From a virus, in the IMG/VR virus record IMGVR_UViG_3300032180_000024, positions 1 to 34,503 of that record: 34,503 bases of DNA. One strand, given 5' to 3'. Numbering within the stretch: position 1 is the first letter of the stretch; the number at the start of each line of letters is the position of its first letter. Below the pieces are notes generated by a model. It had not been told where the DNA came from and made no database searches. It worked only from the letters and a program-made list of their open reading frames with translations. Positions 1-6,063 of this stretch are shown here, piece by piece. The position numbers were made by a program, and so were the translations under genes.

Positions 1-631
1 GATCGCCTCGCGCATGCTCGGCATCATCACCGGCACCCCCATCGCACAGACGGAGGAGTGGCTCAAGCCGGACTCACCACACCTGGCCAGGGCGGCGGAG
101 CTGCTGGCCGAGTACGACTTCCTGCGGTTCGACTTCACTCCCAACCCCACGCTCGACGACGTCTGGCTCGGGGTGTACGCCTACGGCGTCATGGAGGGTG
201 CGTGGCCGCAGCAGATCGTCATCGACATCGCCTCGGACGTGTACCTGGAGGGGCACAAGGACGAGTACGCGATGCTCAAGCAGCTCATGCGCGAGTGCAA
301 GGCCCTCGCCCGTACGACAGGTGCCGCCGTGCACCTGGTGCATCACGTGACCGACGGCTGGCACCCGACCGCGGAGCGGCCGGTGCCCTCCCGGGGGGAC
401 ATTCTGGGCAAGCTCTCAGCCTTGCCGGTCCTCATGATCAATTTCGCACCCGGTGGTGAGGGCGAGATCCTCGCCGCCTGCGTGAAGAACCGCTTCGCCA
501 AGTGCGATGCGAGCGGGAGGGACTACTTCCGTATGCGGGTCACGCCCGAGACAGGGGTGATAGGGGACTGGATCCCCGGTGCACAACGAACAACCAACTG
601 GTGGAGGAACTCTTATGCCGAAGCAGAATGA
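1..631 (+). CDS. RecA/DnaB-type replicative helicase or ATPase, C-terminal part (5' end outside window)
   Basis: The reading frame enters from the left edge (first full codon at base 2), so only the C-terminal ~209 residues are present. A hydrophobic strand ending in acid residues (QQIVIDIASD) fits the Walker B motif of a RecA-like ATPase, and the strand VHLVHHV fits the following sensor strand. The later segment LMINFAPGGEG and a basic VKNRFAKC stretch are usual in phage DnaB/RecA-like helicases. The next genes include nuclease and primase genes, so a role in replication fork unwinding fits. The Walker A part lies outside the window. A RecA/Sak4-type recombinase cannot be excluded. Confidence 0.6.
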   Translation, partial: IASRMLGIITGTPIAQTEEWLKPDSPHLARAAELLAEYDFLRFDFTPNPTLDDVWLGVYAYGVMEGAWPQQIVIDIASDVYLEGHKDEYAMLKQLMRECKALARTTGAAVHLVHHVTDGWHPTAERPVPSRGDILGKLSALPVLMINFAPGGEGEILAACVKNRFAKCDASGRDYFRMRVTPETGVIGDWIPGAQRTTNWWRNSYAEAE

Positions 632-938
632 ACGCCTGACCTGGGAGCCCCCGCCGCAGCCTGACCGGGTGAAGCGGCATCCGTGGATGCAGGGGGCTGC
701 CGCCAAGCTCAAGCGCCGCAAGGGCGAGTGGGCGCACGTGGCTACGTACGACACTCCTCAGTCGGCGGCCAGCGTGGCATACCTGATTCGAGCCGGGAGC
801 CGACACTTCGCCCCGGCTGGTGCCTTCGAGGCGAAGGCGCGCACAGTGGACGGAGAGCGCCGGGTCTATGCCCGGTACGTGGGAGAGGGAGAGATGGAGA
901 GTGAGCGATCTACACAGACTGCCCCTGGTGGGGCATGA
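615..938 (+). CDS. small basic early protein, unknown function
   Basis: A 107-residue protein starting with MPKQNERL. The ATG at 615 is chosen because GGAGGAAC lies just upstream; an in-frame ATG at 579 has no such site. It overlaps the end of the helicase gene by 17 bases, which suggests translational coupling. The first third is rich in Lys, Arg and Pro (KRHPW, KLKRRKG). The middle has a mixed alpha/beta look (VATYDTPQSAASVAYLIRAG) and then VDGERRVYARYVG. I do not recognise the family. A small nucleic-acid-binding accessory protein is possible from composition and context only. Confidence 0.7.
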   Translation: MPKQNERLTWEPPPQPDRVKRHPWMQGAAAKLKRRKGEWAHVATYDTPQSAASVAYLIRAGSRHFAPAGAFEAKARTVDGERRVYARYVGEGEMESERSTQTAPGGA

Positions 939-1095
939 CCTGCCTCCAGCGAGGTGCAAGGTGTTCACCAACAGGGCTGTCACGGGGCAGCTCTATTGGT
1001 ACTGGGAACGCCGGACGCTGTCCGGCATGGCCCACTTCGGGCCGTTCCTGACTTGCGCCGACGCGCACAAGGACATCGAAAGGAGCGTGGCGTGA
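901..1095 (+). CDS. small early protein, unknown function
   Basis: A 64-residue protein read from GTG at 901, which follows the purine-rich stretch GGGAGAGGGAGAGATGGAGA. The protein is aromatic-rich in the middle (GQLYWYWERR) and ends DAHKDIERSVA. It overlaps the end of the preceding gene by 38 bases, and the next start overlaps its stop. The frame is open further upstream, but that part has poor codon use and no better ribosome binding site. No family recognised. Confidence 0.6.
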   Translation: MSDLHRLPLVGHDLPPARCKVFTNRAVTGQLYWYWERRTLSGMAHFGPFLTCADAHKDIERSVA

Positions 1096-1157
1096 ACAAG
1101 CGAGCCAGGCTCGCCAGGCGCGTATTGCGAGCGAAGGTACCGCATGCCTACCGCTAA
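1092..1157 (+). CDS. very small basic peptide, 21 residues
   Basis: The GTG at 1092 overlaps the preceding stop in a GTGA arrangement and sits 6 bases after AAAGGAG. The peptide is MNKRARLARRVLRAKVPHAYR, strongly basic, with 8 Arg/Lys in 21 residues. It ends inside the start of the nuclease gene. It may be a real basic peptide, or a leader that keeps ribosomes moving into the nuclease frame, whose own ribosome binding site is weak. Confidence 0.4.
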   Translation: MNKRARLARRVLRAKVPHAYR

Positions 1158-1674
1158 CGCCCGCAAGGGCGCGGAGACCGAGCGCATGGTGGCGAAGTAC
1201 CTCCGCCAGGAGGCCTTCGCCGCAGCGGACCGACGGCTGCGCGAGGGCCGCGCAGACGATCAGGGGGACATCGATGGTGTCCCCCACACCACGATCCAGG
1301 TGAAGTACGTGGCGCAGCCTGCGCTCCAGTCCTGGGTTACGGACACGCTCAAGCAGCGGGACACAGCGGGCAACCCGCAGTGCATGCTGATCGTGCGCAG
1401 GAAGAACAAGCCGGTGGCCCAGTGGGATGCATACCTGCCTCCCGACAGGCCGGTCATCGGCGGCTTCGAAACCCCCGAGTCGGAGGCCTGGACATGGACC
1501 CGTATGGACCTTCGGCTCGCCGTCGCACGCCTGACCGTGATGGTCAAGATCTGGGCCTTCTCGGACTCGTACTCGCGGGCTATGGGGTCGAGACCGACCA
1601 CCATGGGCGAGATCAGGGCATGGCTCTCTGCCCCGTGCATGGAGAAGGGCACCCGTCCTTCTCCTACGACCTGA
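1144..1674 (+). CDS. Holliday-junction-resolvase-like / PD-(D/E)XK nuclease
   Basis: A 176-residue protein. The N-terminus has the layout of archaeal Hjc-type and related PD-(D/E)XK nucleases: GAETERMVAKYL (early Glu on helix 1), then GDIDG (active-site Asp), then TTIQVKYV (Q-x-K, the strand with the catalytic Lys). These families cut branched DNA during phage replication or packaging, and the place between helicase and primase fits. The last ~38 residues overlap the primase zinc-finger frame and have weaker codon use, so the functional domain probably ends near base 1560. The start ATG has only a weak AAGG upstream. Confidence 0.65.
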   Translation: MPTANARKGAETERMVAKYLRQEAFAAADRRLREGRADDQGDIDGVPHTTIQVKYVAQPALQSWVTDTLKQRDTAGNPQCMLIVRRKNKPVAQWDAYLPPDRPVIGGFETPESEAWTWTRMDLRLAVARLTVMVKIWAFSDSYSRAMGSRPTTMGEIRAWLSAPCMEKGTRPSPTT

Positions 1675-1925
1675 GCAAGGGCGTGTTCTGCTGCTTCGCC
1701 TGCGAAGCCCAGGGCACGGCCATTCATCTGATCATGGCCATGGAGAACTGCGACCGTGGAACTGCCCAGCAGCGAGCAGAGGATCTTCTTCGAGCAAGCG
1801 GCATCGAGGTACCAGACCGATCTGTCCGGCGATACGCGCGCCCAGGCGTACCTGACCAGCAGAGGGATCGGAGCCGGGATCGCCGGTACGTACCGCCTGG
1901 GCGTCGTTCGAAGCCCGCTGCCTAG
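1494..1925 (+). CDS. DNA primase, CHC2 zinc-finger part
   Basis: A 143-residue frame carrying a CHC2-type zinc finger: LCPVHGEGHPSFSYD, then GVFCCFACEAQGTAIHLI. The ligands are Cys46, His49, Cys67 and Cys70, followed by a helix as in DnaG N-termini. This finger positions the primase on the template. The ATG at 1494 lies 7 bases after GGAGG. It overlaps the nuclease by 181 bases and the TOPRIM frame by 170 bases. Residues after about 106 (arginine- and proline-rich) look like out-of-frame translation, so useful coding ends near 1810. The first ~20 residues are equally poor, so the true N-terminus is uncertain. Confidence 0.65.
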   Translation: MDPYGPSARRRTPDRDGQDLGLLGLVLAGYGVETDHHGRDQGMALCPVHGEGHPSFSYDLSKGVFCCFACEAQGTAIHLIMAMENCDRGTAQQRAEDLLRASGIEVPDRSVRRYARPGVPDQQRDRSRDRRYVPPGRRSKPAA

Positions 1926-2439
1926 CCACGAGACCTTCCGGGGCAGGCTCTGCATCCCCTATCTCACCCCTTCCGGGGTGGTGACGTTCACCTTCAGGTG
2001 CCTGGAGGACCACGTCTGCAAAGACACGGTCCTCTACGTCACCGATCAGGGCAAGCCGGTGCACTGCATGAAGTACCGGGCACCTGAAGGTATGGACCGC
2101 ACGCTGTACAACGTCGCCGACTTCAAGAAAGACGGCGACGTTGTTTACGTATGCGAAGGGGAGATCGACACGCTCACCCTGAGCGTGTGCGGCTTCGCCG
2201 CTATCGGCACGCCGGGGGTGAAGAACTGGAAACCGCAGTTCACCCGCTGCTTCGCCGATGCAGGAGAGATCGTCTGTGTCGCCGACGGCGACGAGGCGGG
2301 TCGCAAGATGGCCCGCTTCCTGGCGGCGGAGCTGAAGGCCAAAGTCATCCGGCCACCGGCCGGTGAGGACATCAACAGTCTGTACGTCAAAGGAGGAGAG
2401 GATGGAATCCGAAGGTGGCTCGCAGGAGCCCCGGGGTGA
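1756..2439 (+). CDS. DNA primase, TOPRIM catalytic part
   Basis: A 227-residue protein with a TOPRIM fold: VVYVCEGEIDTLTL (catalytic Glu134) and CVADGDEAGRKMA (Asp177 and Asp179, metal binding), then GEDINSLY. The N-terminal part (AQAYLTSRGIGAG, LCIPYLTPSGVV) matches the region before TOPRIM in phage primases. It would make RNA primers at the fork together with the zinc-finger product. The GTG start follows GGAGAA by 8 bases, so independent initiation is plausible. The frame is +1 relative to the zinc-finger frame, so a frameshift could instead make one CHC2-TOPRIM protein. Confidence 0.8.
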   Translation: MELPSSEQRIFFEQAASRYQTDLSGDTRAQAYLTSRGIGAGIAGTYRLGVVRSPLPSHETFRGRLCIPYLTPSGVVTFTFRCLEDHVCKDTVLYVTDQGKPVHCMKYRAPEGMDRTLYNVADFKKDGDVVYVCEGEIDTLTLSVCGFAAIGTPGVKNWKPQFTRCFADAGEIVCVADGDEAGRKMARFLAAELKAKVIRPPAGEDINSLYVKGGEDGIRRWLAGAPG

Positions 2440-2454
2440 GCTGAGGCGAGTGCC

Positions 2455-2664
2455 GTGAGCGCCAGAAGCGAGACCCTCGAAGGGGTCGACGAGGAAGCAC
2501 GGGCGTGGCTCGGAAGCCACCTGGACGTCTTCGCCAGGAAGTACGCCCACGAACTGGCGGAGAAGATCCGAGCGGACAAGTGCGGCAGCACTTCGCCGGA
2601 CGACGTGCTATGCCCGTGCAGTGCAGGTGCCGCCGACCTGATCGATCCGGAGGTCACGTCATGA
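2455..2664 (+). CDS. small early protein, unknown function
   Basis: A 69-residue protein from GTG at 2455 with GAGG 8 bases upstream. It starts as an acidic, mostly helical stretch (EARAWLGSHLDVFARKYAHELAEKIRADK) and ends with two Cys (CPCSAG). Its stop overlaps the next start (ATGA). No family recognised; the Cys pair and size match the other tiny early genes here. Confidence 0.65.
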   Translation: MSARSETLEGVDEEARAWLGSHLDVFARKYAHELAEKIRADKCGSTSPDDVLCPCSAGAADLIDPEVTS

Positions 2665-2819
2665 GCGGAGACGAGAAGCCTCCGCTCCCCGTACGCACCC
2701 CACTGCCCATCCATGACTACGAGTGGCAACACCTGTGGCGATGGATGCATAACCTCGGCGAGGGCCGGTTCTTCGAGCGCTGCGTGTGCGGTGCAGAGAG
2801 GGAAGGGTGGACGCTATGA
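2661..2819 (+). CDS. small early protein with one Cys pair
   Basis: A 52-residue protein. The ATG at 2661 follows GGAGG and overlaps the previous stop. It contains HDYEWQHLWRWMHNLGEG, rich in Trp and His, then RCVCGAEREGW with a CxC pair. It may bind a metal or a partner through these residues, but no family is recognised. It is coupled to the next gene by an ATGA overlap. Confidence 0.65.
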   Translation: MSGDEKPPLPVRTPLPIHDYEWQHLWRWMHNLGEGRFFERCVCGAEREGWTL

Positions 2820-2914
2820 GCAACTGCGTCCATGCGAACGCCTCCGGCTCCGAGGAGAACGGGCAGTTCGTCATTCGCTGCAACGACTGCGGTGCAGAGC
2901 TGCACCGCTCATGA
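2816..2914 (+). CDS. tiny zinc-ribbon-like protein, 32 residues
   Basis: Read from the ATG that overlaps the previous stop. Cys4 and the pair in IRCNDCGAEL (Cys22, Cys25) with His30 could hold one zinc ion. Such very short proteins are easily missed, but the chain of stop/start overlaps on both sides supports translation. Function unknown. Confidence 0.55.
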   Translation: MSNCVHANASGSEENGQFVIRCNDCGAELHRS

Positions 2915-2973
2915 ACGGCCACTGCTGGTGCGGCAGGGAATTCCCCTGCTTCGAACACAGAAGGAAGAAATGA
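2911..2973 (+). CDS. tiny Cys/His peptide, 20 residues
   Basis: The peptide begins MNGHCWCGREFPCFEH and ends in a basic run (RRKK). Three Cys and two His in 16 residues suggest one metal site. The start overlaps the preceding stop (ATGA), and its own stop overlaps the next start. It is supported by this tight packing and by high GC at third positions; no homologue is known to me. Confidence 0.45.
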   Translation: MNGHCWCGREFPCFEHRRKK

Positions 2974-3476
2974 GGCACAACCGACACCGGTTGTCGCGTC
3001 TCGTGTCGGCCCGCGTCTTCTGGACGCGGGCCGTCGCCGCATGGCGCGACCTGCTGCCCGACTGGCGTCCCAGCCTGGAAGAGCTTCGGGCCCTGGACGC
3101 CAGGCCCCTTGAGCACCAGCGCGCGGTGCGCATCCTGGCGTACGGGTGGGACAACAACGACCCCCGTTGGGACGTTCTGATGGCGCTCCTGGAGTGGGAG
3201 CGCAGAGCGGAGCGAGAGCGCCGCTTCGCGGCCGAAGAGGCGCGACTCACGCACCACGAGAACGTGGACGCGATGTTCGAGCACCTGGACAACGTGGTCT
3301 CCATGGACCAGGAGTACGAGCGCCTGCGCCACAACTGCGAGGTCACCGTGGAGACGGAGTTTCCCGAGGAGTCCAAGCGCGTTGGCGCGCTCACCCTCGT
3401 GCCCAGGCCGGGCGTGCCCCGCGCGTTCACCGTGCGCACGCTGGCCAGCATCCGAAAGGAGCAAGAGGATGAGTGA
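2970..3476 (+). CDS. helical early protein, unknown function
   Basis: A 168-residue protein from ATG at 2970, preceded by AGAAGGAAG. The N-terminus is basic (MRHNRHRLSRLVSARVFW). The centre is charged and likely a long helix or coiled coil (LLEWERRAERERRFAAEEAR), followed by an acidic segment and a C-terminal strand region. An upstream extension of the frame has no ribosome binding site and overlaps two tiny genes in another frame, so it was left out. No family recognised. Confidence 0.7.
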   Translation: MRHNRHRLSRLVSARVFWTRAVAAWRDLLPDWRPSLEELRALDARPLEHQRAVRILAYGWDNNDPRWDVLMALLEWERRAERERRFAAEEARLTHHENVDAMFEHLDNVVSMDQEYERLRHNCEVTVETEFPEESKRVGALTLVPRPGVPRAFTVRTLASIRKEQEDE

Positions 3477-3669
3477 GTGCAGCGGGGCAAACTCCTGCCC
3501 CGGCATCTACCCGATGGAGTCCGGCGACTTCATGGTGGTCGGACTCGATGCCATCGAGTCCGTGGACGCGCTTCCCGAGGCGGAGGTGAGCGAGCTGGAG
3601 TCGGCCGTCATCGTTCCTCGGGATGCCATGCAGGCCTTCGTCGCCCGATATGTGGGGTACCTGCCGTGA
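3469..3669 (+). CDS. small acidic early protein
   Basis: A 66-residue protein with an ideal ribosome binding site (AAAGGAG) before ATG at 3469. It is strongly acidic (ESVDALPEAEVSELESA), with Cys4 and Cys10 near the start. It overlaps the preceding gene by 8 bases and couples to the next by GTGA. Acidic small proteins of phages are sometimes inhibitors or DNA mimics, but nothing beyond composition points to that here. Confidence 0.7.
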   Translation: MSECSGANSCPGIYPMESGDFMVVGLDAIESVDALPEAEVSELESAVIVPRDAMQAFVARYVGYLP

Positions 3670-4169
3670 GCAACCCCATGGGGGTCATCTTCGTGACCGA
3701 GGACGGTCGGGCCTGGGAGCTGTGGCTCCCCGAGGGCTTCGCCTTCACCGTAGTACAGGGTGGCATCCTGGTCTCTCGCGAGGAGGTGGCCGTGTCCGGC
3801 ATCCTCAGCGCACGACCACTGCGAGGAGAGGGAAGCAATGCCCCTGAAGGTGACGAGCAACGACACGGGAGTGTGGGTGACGTGGGGGACCCCGGACGAG
3901 GGGATCTCCACGACGTTTCGGATCAAGAAGACGGACTCGGACGACGAGATCCTGAAGAAGCTCATCCGGCTGACCCGCTTCATCGCGAGTCAGATGGGGG
4001 AGCTGGCATCGGAGATCGAGACGCTGGAGGCGGAGATCATGGGGACGTCTGCCCCTGTCCCTGCCACTCTGTCGACACCTCAGACTGCGACGACTGCGTC
4101 ATCTCCTCCTGTGATGCCGGACCCGTCCGCACCCCGGATCCCGATGATGTCCCCGGCATCACTTTCTGA
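3666..4169 (+). CDS. small early protein with uncertain C-terminal end
   Basis: The GTG at 3666 overlaps the preceding stop. The first ~58 residues look truly coded (GVIFVTEDGRAWELWLPEGF, a beta-rich start). After base 3838 the frame has poor codon use while the overlapping frame looks coded. From about 4044 to the stop this frame again has good codon use and encodes a Cys-rich segment (VCPCPCHS, then DCDDCVISSC). The CPCH signature recurs in the 51-residue protein at 6063-6218. Either this is one 167-residue protein with a nested overlapping gene, or the Cys-rich tail belongs to the other frame through a -1 shift. Confidence 0.5.
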   Translation: MSNPMGVIFVTEDGRAWELWLPEGFAFTVVQGGILVSREEVAVSGILSARPLRGEGSNAPEGDEQRHGSVGDVGDPGRGDLHDVSDQEDGLGRRDPEEAHPADPLHRESDGGAGIGDRDAGGGDHGDVCPCPCHSVDTSDCDDCVISSCDAGPVRTPDPDDVPGITF

Positions 4170-4296
4170 CCTGCCCGCAGGCGGAGCACCTGTCTCCACC
4201 TTCGGGTGGGGCTCTATGCCGACCACGTCGGTACCGGCCCAGCTCGCTGCCCCGGAGGCGGGGGGCTGGGAGATGATCCCGCCCGAGGAGATGTGA
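3838..4296 (+). CDS. small early protein with Pro/Thr/Ser-rich linker
   Basis: A 152-residue protein starting after GGAGAGGGAAGCA. Residues 1-68 look well coded: a beta-rich start (GVWVTWGTPDEGISTTFRI) and a helix (LKKLIRLTRFIASQMGELA) followed by a Glu-rich heptad-like stretch. Residues ~69-115 are low-complexity Pro/Ser/Thr/Ala and coincide with the stretch where the other frame looks better coded. The last ~40 residues again look coded (GWEMIPPEEM). Function unknown. Confidence 0.6.
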   Translation: MPLKVTSNDTGVWVTWGTPDEGISTTFRIKKTDSDDEILKKLIRLTRFIASQMGELASEIETLEAEIMGTSAPVPATLSTPQTATTASSPPVMPDPSAPRIPMMSPASLSDLPAGGAPVSTFGWGSMPTTSVPAQLAAPEAGGWEMIPPEEM

Positions 4297-4445
4297 TGGA
4301 GTGCAACCTCTGTGCAACGCCGATCATGAACGGGCCTGAGACCTTCTGGTCTTCGGGCCCGGACTCCAGGCCGTACTGCGATGCCGAGTGCCACCGCATC
4401 GCAGTCGCTGCCGGGGTGGACAGGGAGGCGCAGTATGGCGAATGA
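4296..4445 (+). CDS. small zinc-ribbon-like protein, 49 residues
   Basis: The start ATG shares its first base with the preceding stop and follows GAGGAG. The sequence MECNLCATPI, with Cys3 and Cys6, and then YCDAECHRIA gives a four-ligand site of the CxxC...CxxxC/H type, as in FYVE- or MYND-like mini fingers and in small proteins common in actinophages. Probably a zinc-stabilised binding module; partner unknown. Confidence 0.65.
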   Translation: MECNLCATPIMNGPETFWSSGPDSRPYCDAECHRIAVAAGVDREAQYGE

Positions 4446-4626
4446 AGTGTGGTTCGAGATCGGCATGGGGGGCGGAGACCGCTACCCCAGCGCCGAGGTG
4501 GTACGACCGATAGCCACCCGCCGCGCCCGTGACACCGACGATCTCGTCGAGATCTACCGGGTCACCCGGACGCTGATCCATACGGTCCAGCGGAGCGTCT
4601 CGGTCTCAGAGACCGATGTGCCCTAA
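4435..4626 (+). CDS. small protein, last gene of the rightward early operon
   Basis: A 63-residue protein with a GGGAGG site before the ATG at 4435. It has WFEIGMGGGDRYPSAEVV and an Arg-rich helix (RRARDTDDLVEIYRV). It overlaps the previous gene by 11 bases and is followed 38 bases later by a strong hairpin terminator, so it closes the operon. No family recognised. Confidence 0.7.
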   Translation: MANEVWFEIGMGGGDRYPSAEVVRPIATRRARDTDDLVEIYRVTRTLIHTVQRSVSVSETDVP

Positions 4627-4664
4627 CCTGGGTTCCGGCCGGTAACCTTCCTCTCCTCCGGTCG

Positions 4665-4721
4665 CGTAAGTCCCCCTCGTTGAGCCGCACAGGCCTTGGG
4701 TGCGAGGGGGACTTACGTTTT
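4665..4721 (+). terminator. hairpin terminator between convergent operons
   Basis: A perfect 15-bp inverted repeat (CGTAAGTCCCCCTCG at 4665-4679, complement at 4703-4717) with a 23-base loop is followed on the plus strand by TTTTA. It lies between the last rightward early gene and the end of the leftward late operon. The T run serves plus-strand transcripts; on the minus strand no T run follows, so any action on late transcripts would be weaker. Confidence 0.85.
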
Positions 4722-4977
4722 ACTCCGACCCGTTGCGCTGGTCCAGCGCTTCGTTGACGGCCTCCTTGATCCTTTCGGTCAGCACACCATTGGTGTTGCG
4801 CTGGATCTGACTCAGCGTCCTGTCCTGGTTGGACAGGTGATTCACCACGAAGAGCGCCGACAGGATCGGCGAGAAGAGGGACACGAAGACCGAGACGTCC
4901 TTGTCCTTCAACGTCAGGGCTACGACCCCACCTGCTACCAGCGCCAGCGCCACAAGCTGGACTACTACATTCTTCAC
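4720..4977 (-). CDS. small membrane protein with two transmembrane segments, holin candidate
   Basis: An 85-residue protein from GTG at 4977, behind GAGGAGGGGAAA. Two hydrophobic segments (VVVQLVALALVAGGVVALTL and VFVSLFSPILSALFVV) are joined by a short charged loop (KDKD). The C-terminus is charged and helical (LTERIKEAVNEALDQRN). Size and shape fit class II holins or the phage r1t-like group that release endolysin to the cell wall. A longer upstream reading is arginine-rich and overlaps another gene, so it is rejected. It is the last late gene, just before the terminator. Confidence 0.65.
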   Translation of the reverse strand: MKNVVVQLVALALVAGGVVALTLKDKDVSVFVSLFSPILSALFVVNHLSNQDRTLSQIQRNTNGVLTERIKEAVNEALDQRNGSE

Positions 4978-4991
4978 TTTCCCCTCCTCGG

Positions 4992-5081
4992 TCACTTGGG
5001 CAGCACACCCAATACCTGGAGAAGGACCATAACGAAGATCCCTACGGGCAGAAGAAACGCGATCCCGCCTGTGTCTGGCAT
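4992..5081 (-). CDS. 29-residue single-span membrane peptide, lysis-cassette candidate
   Basis: The ATG at 5081 follows AGAGGAGTAGTC, a good ribosome binding site, and lies directly between the peptidoglycan-binding protein and the holin candidate. The peptide contains one hydrophobic span (IAFLLPVGIFVMVLLQVLGV) and ends LPK. Such mini membrane proteins beside holins can be antiholins or second holins. The function is inferred only from hydrophobicity and place. Confidence 0.55.
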   Translation of the reverse strand: MPDTGGIAFLLPVGIFVMVLLQVLGVLPK

Positions 5082-5083
5082 GA

Positions 5084-5323
5084 CTACTCCTCTTGTAGGC
5101 TCCACGGCCGCAGGGAGTCGATGACGACGGCGGTCGCCTCATCTAGCGTTCCCGTGACCGGGATCTTGAAAAGGCGCTGTGCGCCCCGCAGAGAGGCTTT
5201 CGTCGCTTCGTCCATCTCCCCGGTAGGGGAGAGGCGCAAAGCGCGCTGTGCGACCCGCACGGCGTCCCTCTCGGCGTCATTGGCCGGGACGATGATGTCC
5301 CGGACGAACCAGGCTGGCTTCAC
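5084..5323 (-). CDS. peptidoglycan-binding-domain-like small protein
   Basis: A 79-residue protein read from GTG at 5323, whose GTGA overlaps the previous stop. A TTG start 7 codons earlier has no ribosome binding site. The segment VRVAQRALRLSPTGEMDEAT, followed by LRGAQRLFKIPVTGTLDEAT, has the paired Q-x-x-L-x-L...G-x-D-x-A-T pattern of peptidoglycan-binding (PG_binding_1-like) domains. It sits next to the holin candidates and may help target lysis or virion activity to the wall. It has no catalytic domain of its own. Confidence 0.6.
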   Translation of the reverse strand: MKPAWFVRDIIVPANDAERDAVRVAQRALRLSPTGEMDEATKASLRGAQRLFKIPVTGTLDEATAVVIDSLRPWSLQEE

Positions 5324-5412
5324 GGGTTCAGCATCTTCCCGCAAGCGGCGCAGTAGGTCGTGCCGGGTTGGTTGGGATGCCCGCAGTGCGAGCAGTAGAT
5401 GATCCCGCTCAT
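5320..5412 (-). CDS. 30-residue zinc ribbon
   Basis: The peptide begins MSGIIYCSHCGHPN and continues GTTYCAACGKML: two CxxC pairs separated by 12 residues, a textbook rubredoxin-knuckle zinc ribbon like the N-terminal zinc_ribbon_2 domain. It is coupled by ATGA to the preceding mini-gene and by GTGA to the next one. It probably folds around one zinc; the partner is unknown. Confidence 0.65.
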   Translation of the reverse strand: MSGIIYCSHCGHPNQPGTTYCAACGKMLNP

Positions 5413-5495
5413 GGCTGCAACGTCCCGCACTTCCAGCACTTCGTGCCCGTGGCCGTGGTGTGGCAGTTGGGGCACTCCCATCCGAGTTCCCACAT
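5409..5495 (-). CDS. 28-residue zinc ribbon, neighbour of a similar one
   Basis: A ribosome binding site (GGTGGAGGGACAG) precedes the ATG at 5495. The peptide has GWECPNCHTTATGTKCWKCG, two CxxC pairs 10 residues apart, so it is a second free-standing zinc ribbon directly before the first. The two differ in sequence but share layout, which suggests duplication or a two-part module. Stop and start overlap with both neighbours. Confidence 0.65.
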   Translation of the reverse strand: MWELGWECPNCHTTATGTKCWKCGTLQP

Positions 5496-5662
5496 CACTG
5501 TCCCTCCACCTCTAGCCAGTCTTCTTTGTCGTCATCCCACACGACGAATACCTCTTCGTCGGTGTGCTTGTGTGTACCGCGCATGACGCCGCCGGTGGGT
5601 TCGTCCTCGTCCAGGTAGGCGGTCTGACGGTAGCCGTCCAGGTCCAGGTATCCGACCTTCAC
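5495..5662 (-). CDS. small acidic protein, unknown function
   Basis: A 55-residue protein from GTG at 5662, which overlaps the preceding stop and follows GGGGAGGGG. It is acidic and probably beta-rich (VKVGYLDLDGYRQTAYLDED, then EEVFVVWDDDKEDWLEVEGQ). A longer reading exists but lies inside the upstream gene. The fold could be a small SH3-like barrel; this is only an impression from strand spacing. Confidence 0.6.
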   Translation of the reverse strand: MKVGYLDLDGYRQTAYLDEDEPTGGVMRGTHKHTDEEVFVVWDDDKEDWLEVEGQ

Positions 5663-6063
5663 TGCCCCTCCCCGCACGGCCAGTGCCAGCATTCGTCGCG
5701 CTCTTTGGTCTCGTCGTGGTCGACGGTCCAGTCCTCAAACGGCTTGTGCGGCACATGGACGCGGATGGTGGCGAGATGTCCGAACGACTCCACTTCCATC
5801 ACCATGGCGGCGAAGCACGTGGCCTTCTCGCCATGCCAGAAGTGGACGATGTCCCCCACCTCGGGAGAGCGCGCCTCGCGCGCCTCGCGCTTGATGCGGG
5901 CGTAGTTCAGGAACGCGTCGTCCAGCTCCCGTGCCCGCTTGGCGGGCGTCTCGGGATCGACCGCTTCCAGATGCTGCGCCTCTTCGAGGCGCTGCATGTA
6001 CTCCTTCGACGGGCGCTTGGGTGTTCCGTCGTCGTTCCACAGGTCCGGATCCAGGATCTCCAT
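5659..6063 (-). CDS. protein with VH(Y/F)..HG...HWP domain
   Basis: A 134-residue protein from ATG at 6063, after GAGAGGAAAG. The first half is charged and helical (KEYMQRLEEAQHLEAVDPET). The second half reads GDIVHFWHGEKATCFAAMVM and then ECWHWPCGEG. The same order of motifs (LVHYVSHG, AAIVT, GSWHWPE) makes up the 82-residue protein at 28658-28906, so the two share a domain. The family name and role are unknown to me; the pattern of short strands with conserved Trp and His suggests a small beta-barrel. Confidence 0.65.
   Translation of the reverse strand: MEILDPDLWNDDGTPKRPSKEYMQRLEEAQHLEAVDPETPAKRARELDDAFLNYARIKREAREARSPEVGDIVHFWHGEKATCFAAMVMEVESFGHLATIRVHVPHKPFEDWTVDHDETKERDECWHWPCGEGQ

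Noticed and set aside
4720-5142. A 140-residue extended version of the holin candidate
   Set aside because: The extra N-terminal part is arginine-rich and overlaps a well-placed 29-residue gene and the end of the peptidoglycan-binding gene; the GTG at 4977 has a strong ribosome site.
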